Positions 9,874-20,200 of a stretch of DNA of 64,000 bases are shown in pieces. Under the pieces are notes generated by a model. That model ran no database searches. It was given only the letters and a program-made list of their open reading frames with translations, and was not told the DNA's origin. A program made the position numbers and the translations under genes. Source of the DNA: JANXQG01 sp963780045 (GTDB lineage: Bacteria > Planctomycetota > Planctomycetia > Pirellulales > Thermoguttaceae); assembly GCA_963780045.1 (NCBI GenBank), contig CAVZZZ010000001.1:3658001-3722000 (forward strand). Direction: 5' to 3'. How positions within the stretch are numbered: position 1 is the stretch's first letter; each line of letters begins with the position of its first letter.

Positions 9874-10116
9874 TTACGATCGGCGACGGCCGCGACCCGT
9901 GGAACCAGCCGCAAGCGGATTGATGCTCGTCACCAACAAGAGGTCGACCGTTTCTATGCTGTCGTCGGGGTGAGCAACCCCGATCGTCCGCCCAGTTGGG
10001 GACTGAGCAAGATTCTCGGGATGCGCCACCGTCAGACTCCGGCCGTCGGCCAAATGGATCTCAAACGGCTGGAACGGCCGCGCAGCGTGCAGTCTACGGA
10101 TTTGTTCGATGGTCAT
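9874..10116 (-). CDS. Small conserved planctomycete protein of unknown function
   Basis: An 80-residue protein beginning MTIEQIRRLHAARPFQPF and continuing with IHLADGRSLTVAHPENLA and a C-terminal DLLLVTSINPL. This layout (short helix, then two or three strands with an ADGRS turn) recurs as small orphan proteins in many planctomycete genomes; no function is known. It overlaps the 5' end of a plus-strand reading frame that would extend the pseudouridine synthase, and codon content favours this small gene instead. There is no strong ribosome binding site. Confidence 0.7.
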   Translation of the reverse strand: MTIEQIRRLHAARPFQPFEIHLADGRSLTVAHPENLAQSPTGRTIGVAHPDDSIETVDLLLVTSINPLAAGSTGRGRRRS

Positions 10117-10188
10117 AATGGGATTCTAGTGGAAAGGGCATTCCCTAGCAAGCCGGCCGTCAACAAGTTACAATTCTTCCATTCTTCC

Positions 10189-11202
10189 ATGCCCGCCGCC
10201 TTCAAAAACTACCACATCGCTGCTGAGCTGTCCGGAGTTGCGCTGGTGGCCGCGTTGCGGCAGTTTCTGCCGGGAAGGCCGTGGTCGGCCGTGCGGCGGC
10301 TCGTGGAGAATCGCCATGTGCAGATCAACGGCAACTTGTGCGTCGACGAGGGGCGAAAGCTCTCCGAAGGCGACGTGATCAAGGTCTGGGACGAGCCGCG
10401 CGACTCCCCGCCGAGCGAAGACGCGGTCAGAATCCTCTTCCAGGACGTCCACCTGATCGTCGTCGACAAGCCGGCCGGCATTACGACCGAGCGCCACGCC
10501 GAAGAGCGGCACTGGCCCGCCCGCCGCAAGCAGCGGCAGCCGACAATTGATGAGATTGCGGCGAGGATTTTGCAGCGGCAAAAGAGCAAGAAGCAATCGC
10601 CCGCCGGAGCCAGCGGCGGGCGCGCGCCGCGTGTGCGGCTCGTCCACCGCCTCGACCGCGACACCAGCGGCGTCATGGTGCTGGCCTTAAGCGCGGAGGC
10701 CGAGCGGCTGCTGGTGCAGATGTTCCGCCGCCACGACATCCACCGCGTGTACCAGGCCATCGCGCTGGGCCGTGTCGAGGAAGACACGATCCAATCGGAC
10801 CTCGCCCGCGACCGCGGTGACCGCCGCCGCGGCAGCACGACGCTGCCCGGCGCCGGCAAACGGGCGATAACTCACGTCCGCCCGCTGGAATATCTCGCCG
10901 GCTACACGCTCGTGGAGTGCAGGCTGGAAACGGGCCGCACGCACCAGATTCGCATCCATTTGGCCGAGGCCGGGCATCCCTTGTGCGGCGAGAAGGTTTA
11001 TAACAAGCCGCTTTTCCAGAAGCCGCGGGCAGACCACAGCGGCGCCCAGCGCCAAGCGCTGCACGCCGCAACGCTCGCCTTCCGGCATCCGATCACGGGC
11101 CAGGAGCTTTCCTTTACCGCGCCCATGCCGGCGGACATGGCACGGCTGCTGGTGAGATTGCGGGGGCAACGGCCGGCAAATAGAATAGAGCAGCAGCCGT
11201 AG
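10189..11202 (+). CDS. RluA-family RNA pseudouridine synthase with S4 domain
   Basis: A 337-residue enzyme converting uridine to pseudouridine in rRNA or tRNA. Residues ~15-75 form an S4 RNA-binding domain (WSAVRRLVENRHVQINGN). The catalytic domain shows RLVHRLDRDTSGVMVLA with the catalytic Asp, then ETGRTHQIRIHLAEAGHPL and GEKVYN, hallmark RluA/RluC/RluD motifs. An Arg/Lys-rich insertion (about residues 100-145) precedes the HRLDRDTSG motif. Start: ATG at 10189-10191 is chosen because it begins just before the S4 domain; the frame stays open upstream to 9868 only because it shadows the small minus gene. Which rRNA or tRNA site it modifies cannot be decided. The GH43-like gene follows 13 bases downstream. 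Confidence 0.88.
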   Translation: MPAAFKNYHIAAELSGVALVAALRQFLPGRPWSAVRRLVENRHVQINGNLCVDEGRKLSEGDVIKVWDEPRDSPPSEDAVRILFQDVHLIVVDKPAGITTERHAEERHWPARRKQRQPTIDEIAARILQRQKSKKQSPAGASGGRAPRVRLVHRLDRDTSGVMVLALSAEAERLLVQMFRRHDIHRVYQAIALGRVEEDTIQSDLARDRGDRRRGSTTLPGAGKRAITHVRPLEYLAGYTLVECRLETGRTHQIRIHLAEAGHPLCGEKVYNKPLFQKPRADHSGAQRQALHAATLAFRHPITGQELSFTAPMPADMARLLVRLRGQRPANRIEQQP

Positions 11203-11215
11203 AGGCCAATCTATT

Positions 11216-12219
11216 ATGATCCTGCGAGCCACAGCCGTTCTTACAGTCGTCTTCGGCTTGCTCGCTTCCGCGCACGCAGCCGACGCGCCTCGCACATCGA
11301 TCGAACCGGACGAGACCTGGCCCGACAACCGCGGGCGGCACATCCAAGCCCATGGCGGCGGAATTCTGCACGACGGCGACACGTACTACTGGTTCGGCGA
11401 GGACCGCGGCGGCGAAAACCGGCGGCGGTTTCCGCGATTGCATCCCGTCGCTTGTTATTCGTCCAAGGACCTGATGAATTGGACCTTCCGCCGCCAGGTC
11501 GTTGACGGCAAGCCGCCCGAATCCTTCCCGTCGGGCAATTTCATCCTCGAACGGCCCAAAGTGTTCCACAACGCCAAAACGGGCAAGTACGTCATGTACG
11601 CGCATCTCGACAACGGGCGTATACGTATGCGCGAGTCGGCGTATACGTTTGCGACACCGTGGACGGCGAATACCGCTTTGTCCGCGGCTTCCGCCCGCTG
11701 GGCAAGGAAAGCCGCGACATCGGCCAGTTCGTCGACGACGACGGCGCGGCCTATTTGATTTTCGAGTCGCGGCCGAGCAAGGGGTTTTACATCGCGCGGC
11801 TTTCGGACGACTATCTCGATGCGGCCAAGGAGGTCGCCTTTATTCGCGAGCCGCTGGAGGGAGGCGCACTGGCGCATTACGACGGCCGCTACTACATGGT
11901 CGGCTCGTACCTCACCGGCTGGAAGCCGAACCCGAACCAATACGCCACCGCGAAGTCACTCGCCGGACCGTGGTCGGGATTCAAGGACATTGCGCCGCCG
12001 GAAACGAATACCTATGGAACGCAGTCCACCATGATGCTCAAGATTGTCGGCACCAAGAAAACGACCGTGCTCTTCATGGGCGATCAGTGGCGGCCCGCCA
12101 ACCAGGCCGACAGCCGCTACCTCTGGATGCCGCTGGAAATCGGCGGCGGTAAACTTCACTTGCCGAAGCCGCGGCCTTGGTCGTTGGACATCCATTCCGG
12201 CGAGGTAGCGTACCCGTAG
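11216..12219 (+). pseudogene. GH43-like secreted glycoside hydrolase, split by one frameshift
   Basis: Two overlapping frames together encode about 334 residues. The first (from 11216) gives a signal peptide (AVLTVVFGLLASAHA) and the five-bladed propeller start RHIQAHGGGILHDGDTYYWF and ACYSSKDLMNWTF; the second gives RVGVYVCDTVDGEYRFVRGF, DIGQFVDDDGAAYLIFES and ends GEVAYP at 12219. The break is at the GGG of 11615-11617: one extra G restores HLDNGAYTYARVGV. Family knowledge: GH43 (clan GH-F) members of this type include exo-beta-1,3-galactanases and related exo-enzymes. Only 13 bases separate it from the RluA-type gene. The protein is conserved on both sides of the break, so it is either a very recent pseudogene or a sequence error. 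Confidence 0.78.
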
Positions 12220-12272
12220 GTTCGCCCGTGGTCGCCGATGTTAAGGCGTGCTAACGAAATAAGTTGAGTGGG

Positions 12273-12357
12273 CGGGTGGCACGTCCTGAGCTTCAAGCGA
12301 AGGGCGTGGGAGTTCGGCAAACACGCCCTTCGCTTGAAGCTCAGAGCGTGCCACCCG
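12273..12357. repeat. Large intergenic inverted repeat between convergent genes
   Basis: Arms 12273-12308 and 12322-12357 pair almost completely (outer CGGGTGGCACG with CGTGCCACCCG; inner CTGAGCTTCAAGCGAAGGGC with its complement), leaving a 13-base loop. It lies between the convergent GH43 and isomerase genes and could act as a bidirectional terminator, but its length and sequence look more like a dispersed palindromic element. Confidence 0.75.
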
Positions 12358-12368
12358 TGGTTCGCATC

Positions 12369-14182
12369 TCACGTCCGCACGTAAGCCTTGATCGTCGCGC
12401 ACTCGTTATCGGCATCGCCCGGCCGAACTGTATACGCGCCCACCGCCGCCGGAACGATAAAGGTCTCCGCATAATGCACGGTGAACGGCTCGAACGCCCC
12501 GCGGCGACTTTCGACGATCGCTTCCTCGCCGGCCACCAAATTCAGCACATTGACGCCGCCGCCGGTATCGTGCGGCACGGGCTTTGTGAACCAGTGCCGG
12601 CGGGTCTCAATGAATTCGCTCTCGTGCAGGCCCGTGCGCTCTTCCCGCCAGCCGTCTCCGCAACCCACGGGTTCAATGCGATTGATCAATTGCTTGCGGA
12701 CCCACGCCGTCGTGCGCTCCCACTGGATGTTCGCCGCGCCGTGCCGGAGGTGGACGGGACGGGGCTTGCCGTCCAGCCCTGGCCGTCCCCAGTCCCACAT
12801 CTTGAACGTGAAAATGTACGGCGTGGCGCTGATTTCCAGCACCATCGAGTTGCGGCCTGAGCAATGCACTGTTCCGGCGGGAATCAAGAAGTGGTCGTGC
12901 CGCTTGGCCGGCCAGCGGTTGACGTAGGCGTCGGCCTCAAAGGGCGGTCCACCGTTCTCGGCAGCCTTTAGTTCGCGGACCATTCGATCCGGGTCGATCC
13001 CCTCCCGCAAGCCGAGGTATACGCATGCCGTCGCCGCGGCGTCCAGCAAGTAGTAGCTTTCGTCCTGGGTGTAACTCATGCCGAAGTGCTGCCGGATGTA
13101 GTCCTCCCGCGGATGCACCTGAAACGACAAGTTGCCGCCTCCAATCGTGTCCAAGAGGTCGAAGCGGATGGGGAACTCGTCGCCGAAGCGGGCCTGCACC
13201 TTCTCGCCCAGAAGGGCGCTCGGCTGGTCGAAAACCAGGTCCAGTGCGGGAATCTCCAGCCGCAGGCCGCCAAACGTGAGCAGCAGGCTGTTTTCCTCCG
13301 GCACGCAATCGAAGCACCAACCGTAGTTGGCTGGAAACGGGGACGTCACTGATTCGCCGGGACAGCCCGAAGGGTGCTGCTCACGAATCAGTGATGTCCC
13401 CGTTTCCAGCCCGCAGACTTCCTTCATCCATTGGCCGCCCCAGGGGGCCGGGTCGAAAAACGGCACGACGCGAAAAGGCCGCGTTACGGCGTGCCGCAAC
13501 CCGCTCCGCACCGCCTCGCCTTCGGCCAGTTTCGGCTTCCCTGGGTCGTTTGTATCCAACACGAAGTCCCACTTGTTGATCAGCGGCCGTTTCCAGCGGT
13601 CGCATACTCGCCAATCGACGAAGTACGCCCGCTTGTATTGCAAGGCGGCGGAAAGCGCGGCGTTCGCGACGCCCAGATTGCTCGATTCGTTGCGGCGGAA
13701 GCGGTTTTGCGCCTCCCAGCGCCAGATCGGCGTATACCAGCACGTCCGCATCGCACACGAGCGTCGCGCCGCAGCCGACGACCAGCACCAGTCCAGCGGC
13801 GACGATCGCGCACGCGCTGCCGCAGCGCGGCGACGGCCGCCGGATCAAAGAATTGCGGCAGCGTAAGGCCGCTCATTCGGCCGAAAACCGGATCGTCGCC
13901 GCCCAGATAAGGCTCGACGAGCCGGTCGATCTCGGCAGCCGGCAACATCGCCACGGCCGCGCGGACGGTTAAAGCGGGTCCGAGCCTGGCCTGAAGCTCG
14001 GCGATTATTTGCGGCTCATCGACGCCCGTGTAACATTCGACCGCCAGCACGGTCTTGTGGCGCTTCCCTTCGGCCGCGGCACGGCGCAGATGCTCGGCGA
14101 TCTCTTCCCAGCCTTGAACGCAGCAATTTCCGCCGCCGGGCACGGCGACAAATGGGAACCGGTCGTAACTCGCCCGACTCAC
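12369..14182 (-). pseudogene. Class I mannose-6-phosphate isomerase (cupin type), two frameshifts
   Basis: About 605 residues would be encoded. The gene starts at GTG 14180-14182, overlapping the TGA of the upstream lipoprotein (GTGA), and reads SRASYDRFPFVAVPGG. Frame changes at about 13,808 and 13,720 are each repaired by restoring one CG/GC dinucleotide (GTGCGCGCGATC; CTGGCGCGCTGG), giving continuous VLVVGCGATL and VLVYADLARWEAQNRF. The C-terminal half is intact (460 codons): GGGNLSFQVHPREDY carries the metal-binding Gln/His and HFLIPAGTVHCSG the cupin strand. Family knowledge: interconverts mannose-6-P and fructose-6-P. An in-frame palindrome adds ~26 residues at 13331-13409. The N-terminal ~250 residues are the extended part found in long planctomycete and Bacteroidetes versions. 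Confidence 0.78.
13331..13409. repeat. Palindromic element inside the isomerase coding sequence
   Basis: Arms 13331-13356 and 13384-13409 pair over 26 bases with one mismatch (left arm starts CTGGAAACGGGGAC). The element is in frame on the minus strand and encodes about 26 residues between WMKEVCGL and NYGWCFDCVPEEN, a position where I would expect only a short loop. Confidence 0.85.
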
Positions 14183-14748
14183 TTCGACTTGATGTCCCAG
14201 CTCAATTTGATCGGCCCGGAACCCTCCGGGACCGACACTTTCAACTCGCTGGTTTGCGGATTCCGGTAGCGTTCCGCAATGGCGCTCTTGCCCTCGCGCT
14301 TTTCGTCGGGCGCATCCAGCCAACATTGGACGGCGACAAGGTATTCGCCGGGAACCAGACCTGGCGCGACCTCGGTCTTGATGGCGAACGATCCGTCCGG
14401 CTCGATTTTCGCGACGCCCGGCAAGACGGGATGCCCCGGCGCCGGATTGAGGGGAGCGAAGCTGATTACGCCTTGTTTGGGCCACGGGCCGCCGTCGAGC
14501 GTGAGCTTTCCACTCACCGGAACCAGGCCCGCGGGACCGCGATTGCAGCCACCCAGCCCAGCGGCTGCGAGCAGCGGCAGAATCGCCCAGAACGCAACTG
14601 AAGTCCGCAAATGCCGAAATCCAAATGTCGAAGGAAGGACAAGAACTAAATGACCGAATTTGGGTTTTCGTGCATTGGCTTTCATTCGGCATTCGACATT
14701 CGACATTGGATATTTTGCGCCACGTGGATTATGCGGAGGATAGTTCAC
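14179..14748 (-). CDS. Lipoprotein with transthyretin-like (carboxypeptidase-regulatory) fold
   Basis: The core begins AILPLLAAAGLGGCNRGP, a lipobox with Cys as lipidation site. The mature ~130 residues read VPVSGKLTLDGGPWPKQGVI, GSFAIKTEVAPGLVPGEYLV and end SWDIKSK, matching small planctomycete lipoproteins with a prealbumin-like sandwich. Its TGA overlaps the GTG of the isomerase gene, suggesting translational coupling. The start is unclear: the ORF opens at 14748 but its first ~45 codons come from an intergenic repeat-like sequence (CATTCGGCATTCGACATTC on the plus strand), so the native start may have been displaced; Met22 is an alternative. It is the one gene of 11.2-28.1 kb that has no frameshift. 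Function unknown; members usually lie near DUF1559 genes, as here. Confidence 0.72.
   Translation of the reverse strand: MNYPPHNPRGAKYPMSNVECRMKANARKPKFGHLVLVLPSTFGFRHLRTSVAFWAILPLLAAAGLGGCNRGPAGLVPVSGKLTLDGGPWPKQGVISFAPLNPAPGHPVLPGVAKIEPDGSFAIKTEVAPGLVPGEYLVAVQCWLDAPDEKREGKSAIAERYRNPQTSELKVSVPEGSGPIKLSWDIKSK
14640..14735. repeat. Dispersed AT-richer repeat of CATTCGGCATTCG type
   Basis: The stretch contains iterated ATTCGGCATTCGACATTCGACATTGG-like words (each quoted in part) and an inverted counterpart AATGCCGAAATCCAAATGTC at its left. Similar words recur at 43,820-43,895. It supplies the 5' codons of the lipoprotein ORF. Confidence 0.55.
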
Positions 14749-14772
14749 AGCTTGTTCCTTAAGCGGCTAGCG

Positions 14773-15814
14773 TCAATCGGGCGGCATCACGGCCACGTGC
14801 GTGGTCCTGGTAGTAGTTTCCCCGCCGGCCTTCGTGCCAAGATCACAGTACACTTCGTAATCAATCGTCAGCGGAAAGCAATGCACGGTCGCGTCGACCA
14901 TCGCAAAAGGGCACACCCCAGGATGAGGGCTCTTGAAACCGTCGCACTCATCCGGAGGGTTTGACGTGTGTGGATCTTCTCCGTTGATCCCGCCGGACGG
15001 ACAGAGAAGAAGTGTCCACCGTCAGCGGTATGCCATTGATGGCCACCGCGCCGTTAACACCGAACAGAATCGAATGGGGCGTTTGATCGGGCAACTGCTC
15101 GCCGAACATGATGGTATGGGCGGTGCCGTCGGTGACCTGGCTCAACTTGCAGCCGACGGGCGTTTCCGGATCGAAAACTGCTACGTAGCGATTGCTGCTG
15201 GGTGGAGTTTTGGAGTAGGCTCTTCCGTCCTGATGGTCGGTGGTCTGACAGCAATAGCAAACCGGATTCGTGTCCGTGATCGCGCAGGGGCAGAAGGTGG
15301 AACAGACAACGGCGTCGTGCGATGTAGTCGGTCCCCAATCGCCGACATAGCAGGTGACCACCGCGGTGGTCGGATCGTTGTAATCGGTGCAGCGATTCGG
15401 CTCAATCGGGTTCTTGGTCCACGACGGGCAGAGAAACTGCGCAACGACGTGCGTAGTCGCGATCTGTTGATTCGGCGCAATATTCGTCTGCTTCGTGAAA
15501 TCGAGCTCCTTGTAGACGTCGTTAAACTCCATGAACGGAAAAACCGCGATCAACATGTTAAAAGGGATGCCGCTCTTGGTGCCGTCGTCCACCAACGGAC
15601 CCTTGGCGCTGGAGATGGGCAAATGGCCGTAGGCCGACTCGAAGGCCAGCGTGGCTAAGCCCAACTGCTTCAGCTTGTTTACGCACGAAGTGCGGCGGCC
15701 AGCCTCGCGAGCGGCGTTGATGGCCGGCAGCAACAAGGCGATGAGGATGCCGATGATCGCGATGACCACCAGAAGTTCGACTAACGTGAACGCGGAATGA
15801 TGAGCGCGTCGCAT
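14773..15814 (-). pseudogene. DUF1559 protein with prepilin-type N-terminus (copy A), one frameshift near the C-terminus
   Basis: About 347 residues when repaired. The N-terminus MRRAHHSAFTLVELLVVIAI is a type IV pilin-like methylation signal, followed by the DUF1559 hallmark NAAREAGRRTSCVNKLKQLG. The C-terminus in the second frame reads DGFKSPHPGVCPFAMVDATV and ends AVMPPD at 14773. Restoring a CT dinucleotide near 15,005 joins them as SSLCPSGG. Start ATG 15812-15814 has GGGAGG seven bases upstream. An internal Cys-rich run (CSTFCPCAITDTNPVCYCC) is shared with copy B, 290 bases upstream on the same strand. Family knowledge: DUF1559 proteins are hugely expanded in planctomycetes and are thought to be pseudopilin-like envelope proteins. 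Confidence 0.82.
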
Positions 15815-15860
15815 GGCTCTGCCTCCCAGGAGCGCAATGTACACGATGAGAACGACCTTT

Positions 15861-15889
15861 ATATTATCACTTCCCAGTTCGCTAAGCAA
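15861..15889 (-). promoter_or_regulatory. Sigma-70-type promoter for DUF1559 copy A
   Basis: On the minus strand TTGCTT, a 17-base spacer and TAATAT precede the start codon by about 46 bases. Confidence 0.5.
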
Positions 15890-16104
15890 TAGACCGAGTT
15901 CAAGAGCTTCGCAGAATTGCCGCTCCCGTCACAAAATCGAGCGGTCAGATACAAAATATCCGACCTCGCCGGGCGAGTCGTCGGTATGGCGAGGTCCGGC
16001 GGTGGCTGCCGGCGGGTTGGCCGCCGGGATTTTTGCAGCCGTTGCGGCCAAGCCCGAGCAAGCCTTCCCGAGGGCCTTGCATTCGAATCCCTGCCCGCGC
16101 CGAA

Positions 16105-17134
16105 TCATTCCGGCACGGTCACCGGTATATGGCTCGTGGTAGTGAAAGTCTCGCCGCCCGCCTTCGTCGCAAGGACGTTGTAGAGTTCGTAGTCGATCGT
16201 CAGGGCGAAGCCATGCACGCTGGCGTCCACCATCGAGAAATTGCATACGCCCGGATGAGCACTCTTGAAACCGTCGCAGGTGTCCGAGGGATTCGTCGAG
16301 TGTATGTCCACGCCCGGTGTTCCGTTGAGCGGGCAAAGCGAGAGGTCGATGTTCAGCGGCGCGCTGGTGATGGCAAACGAGCCGTTGGTGTAGAACAGCA
16401 GCGAATGCGGCGTGCGATCGGGCAATTGCTCGCCCGCCATGATCGTGTGGGACGTCCCGTCGGTCACCTGGATCAGCTTGCAGCCGTAGGGCGCTTCGAC
16501 ATCGAAAACGCCCACGAAACGATTGCTGGGAGTATTCGGGTTCGATGAGCTAGGGCCCGTTACGGCCTCGTGATCGTTCGTCTGGCAGCAGAAGCAAACC
16601 GGGTTATTCTGCGTCATCGTACACGTGCAGAAGGGAGAGCACCCGTCGATCGGGCTAGGTCCCCAACAGCCCTCGTAGCAGGTGACCATGCAGTACTCCG
16701 GCTCGGCAACCGTTTGGCAACGATTGTGCTGGATCGGAGGCGCCGGTCCACGACGGGCAGAGGAACTGCTGCACGACGGTAGTGGCAACGTTCGTGTTGG
16801 GCACCTGATCCGCCGAGACTTGGAAATTGAACTGTTTGTAAAGATAGTCGTATTCCATGAAGGGAAACACGGCCACCCACTGGTTGAATGGAATGCCGCC
16901 CTTGCCGAAGTCAAGCGCGTTCTTGGAGCTGCACGCGGGCAACTTGCCGTAGGCCGCCTCGTACGCCAAGAGCGCCAGGCTGCACTGCTTCAACTTGTTC
17001 ACGCACGACGTGCGGCGGCCGGCCTCGCGAGCCGCATTGATGGCCGGCAGAAGCAGGGCAATGAGGATGCCGATGATCGCGATGACCACCAACAACTCAA
17101 CGAGCGTAAACGCGGATGAACGAGTTCGACGCAT
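16105..17134 (-). pseudogene. DUF1559 protein with prepilin-type N-terminus (copy B), one frameshift in the middle
   Basis: About 343 residues when repaired. MRRTRSSAFTLVELLVVIAI and NAAREAGRRTSCVNKLKQ mark the prepilin/DUF1559 head. The frame changes near 16,742 inside GGCGCC; restoring GGCGCGCC gives QQFLCPSWTGAPPIQHNRCQ. The second half carries CSPFCTCTMTQNNPVCFCC, DVEAPYGCKLIQVTDGTSHT and ends SHIPVTVPE. Start ATG 17132-17134 follows GGGAGG with seven bases spacing. It is a tandem paralogue of copy A with the same order of blocks, so a local duplication is likely. Confidence 0.82.
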
Positions 17135-17180
17135 GGAATTCCCTCCCTGAAATGGGCTGTGGACGAGAGGATCACGTTTC

Positions 17181-17209
17181 ATACTAGTTCACTTCCGCGC
17201 GAGCCGCAA
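17181..17209 (-). promoter_or_regulatory. Putative promoter for DUF1559 copy B
   Basis: On the minus strand TTGCGG, 17 bases, TAGTAT, about 46 bases before the start codon: the same geometry as the promoter of copy A. Confidence 0.42.
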
Positions 17210-17259
17210 CGGGGTATAAAGTCGTTATCCAGGCCCTGGCGGCGCGGCTGGGGAGTCCT

Positions 17260-20200
17260 TCACGCTTTGTGCGGCTCGTCCAGCGGCAATCGCCGCCGGC
17301 GAATGGATCGCCGCCGCCCGCGAGCGAGAGCCAAAATTGCCGCTGCCGCCGAGCACAGCAGCGCCGCCGTTCCCGGCTCGGGCACGGGCGACGGCGAGGA
17401 CGAAGCGTTGGCCGCGCTGGCGGCCCCGGCGGCCGTAACACCGCCAAAAGCCGAGGCGTTGCCGACAATCAAGCTCGAATTGTCGGCAAGCGCCTGGCTG
17501 TTGGTCACAATCAACTGGGCGTCACCGGTGACGATTGTGCCGCCGGTGTACGTATTCGTGCCGGTGAGGTAGAGCGTGCCGCTTCCCGTAAGCGTCAGGC
17601 CGGTCGTATTGGTGGGGCCGTTGGCGATGGTGCCCGCGTAGGTGGACGTGCCCGACTCGTTTACGGTCAACATCGAATTGGTAGCGCCGGAAATGTTGGC
17701 GATCAGGCCGGCCGCCGAGCCCGAAAGGCTGCCGATCGTGGGACTGATGCCGGTCAAGTCGAGCGTGCCGCCATTGACCGCAACAATTCCCACGCCCAGA
17801 GCGGCGGTGCTGCCCAACTGCACGGTGCCGCTGTCGATAAACGATCCGCCGGAATAGGTATTGTTGGCCAGGTTGCCCGCGCCGAGAATCAATGTGCCGG
17901 AGCCGGTGAGATGCACGCCGCCGGTGCCCGCGAGACCCGCATAGACGTTTACGATTTGACCGTTGCCGGTGGCGTCGGTGCTGTCCATCACGGCGCTGGT
18001 GCCCGACAGGGTCATGGTGAAGTTGTCTCCCGGTTCGCCCCAGCCATTGCCGGGGACGGAGTAGACGGAGCCGTCTTGCGGTTGGAGCGTGCCGCCGCTG
18101 AAATAGAAATTCGAGAAGGGTCCGGTTCCGAAAATCGAGTCAGTCTGCACCGTGCCGTTGGCCAAGTAGACCGAGCCCGGCCCGCCGACGGACCCATTGA
18201 GGGAAATGTTGGGGGTAAACAACAGCGCGGTGGGGCCATTGATCGTGAGCGAGCCGCCGGTGTTTGCGCCGTCGCCGAGTACGATGTCTCCCCCGGCTCC
18301 ATTGACTGCGCCGCTGAGGGATATCGTGCCGCCGGTCATGGTGTAATTCGTAGAGCCCGCTTGGGTAAGATACATCGCGTTGCCGCCGTTGCGATTAATC
18401 GCAATCGAGCCGCCCGTTTGGAGGAAATTGGTCGTGGTGCCGGCGACAGCGTTGAGGACCAATGGCATAACCGCCGGTAGGAAGATTGATCGACGCCGAG
18501 CCGCTCATGGTGTAATTCCCGTCGTCCAGGAAGAAGTGGCCGCTGTTTTGGATTATTGCACCCGCAATATTGAGCGTGCCGGCGCTGTTGCCCGTCCAGT
18601 CCTGCTTGCCGTTCGTCAAGGTAATCGTCGAGTTGAGGGTCACCGTGCCGGTGGCCGTGTTGGCGAGCGAGACCCAAGGGGTGTTGACATTGGCCACGCC
18701 ATTGGGCGAATTCAGGTTGATGGCGCCGTTGATCGAGCCGGTGCCGGAGATCGCCAACAAGTTCGCCGCGGCGCCGCCGGTGAAATTCAAGGCGCCGCGC
18801 TCAGCTGCGCTATCGTGCCCGAACCGCTGATCGCCGGCACAATCGTCTGCGGTGCAAAGTAGTCGAAGGCCAGTGTGCCGTTGTTGGCGACGCCGTTGGT
18901 CTGGTTGATTGAGCCGTCGTGTCCGGGCGTGCCGTCGCCAATTTGCAAGTTGCCGCTGTTGATCGTCGTGGCGCCGGTAAAGGTGTTGCTGTTGATGAGC
19001 ACGAGTACGCCGGCGCCGATCTTGTGCAAGTTGAGCTGGCCGCCGGAGCCGTTGTTGTTGTCGGCCAGTACGCCGCCGAACGTGCTTGAAGCGTTGTTGT
19101 TTCCGACGGTAAGCGTGTTCGAGCCGGCGTCGTCGACGACCTTGTTTGCCGCCGAAACGCCGGGCTGCGACAGGCCGTTAACCGTCGTGTCGTTGCCGTT
19201 GAGATCCAATACGGCGGAATTCGCGATGCTGCCGAAGGCGACGTTGCCGGCGTTAGCGCCGTTGGGAAGCGCGTTCTGCGCCCCCATCTGCAGCACGCCG
19301 GTTGAGATCGTTGTGTCGCCCGTGTAGTTGCTGGCGCCGCAAGATTGAGCGTGCCGCCGCCGGCTGCCACAGTCAGGCCGTAGGCGCCGGAAATGCCGCC
19401 CTGGGCAGTCAGCAACGCGCCGGCGCAAGGGAGACCGTTGGTGTCGCGCCAAGCGTCACCGGAGCGCTAAGGGTCAGCGGGTAGCTGCCGACGAATTTGA
19501 AGCTGCCGTTCCAGTTCTGCGAGTTGCTGATCGACATGCCGTTGCCGCTGGTATTGTCCAACGACCCGCCGCTGATCATCAACGCGCCGTTGCCGAGCGC
19601 CCCGTTCGTGCCGAGGTTCAACAGGCCGCTGTTCAGGAACGTGCCACCCGTATAGTTGTTGTTGGTGTTGATCGTCAGCGAGCCGGGCCCGTTCTTCACT
19701 AGCGACGTGCTGCCGTTGATCGACCCCGAACCGTTCATGGTGTAGTTTACGGCGGTGTTGCTGACGGTCATCGACGCCGGCTCCACGGCGGCATTGATGT
19801 TGACCGTCGCCGAGTTGCCGCCGGGCCGGTCGTTGAAGGTCACGTTGTCCGCCTGGTAGAAGACGTCCGACGAGGAAGTGTTGGTATTGAACCAACTGTG
19901 AGTCGTTTGCAGGTCCCACGTGCCGCTGGTCGTGTTCCACAAGAGATTGCCGGCAGTGCCTGTGACCGAGAGCGTAACGGCCGATCCACCGGACGTGCCG
20001 AAGGTGAACGACTGCCGAGTGCCCGTTTGGTAGCTCCCGCCCATCTGCATGTTATCGACCGCGTCGGGCGATCCGGCGGCATAAGTCATCAGCGTGTAGA
20101 CGCCCTGGGCAAGCGACGTGCTCGGCACAAGGAATGTGGGGCCATTGAAGGCCAAAGCCCCCTGCACAGTGATCAAGTTGCCTGGAACATACGAATAAAG

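Noticed and set aside
9868..10188. N-terminal extension of the pseudouridine synthase
   Set aside because: The extra 107 codons do not resemble the family and coincide with a recognisable small minus-strand gene; the S4 domain begins just after the ATG at 10189.
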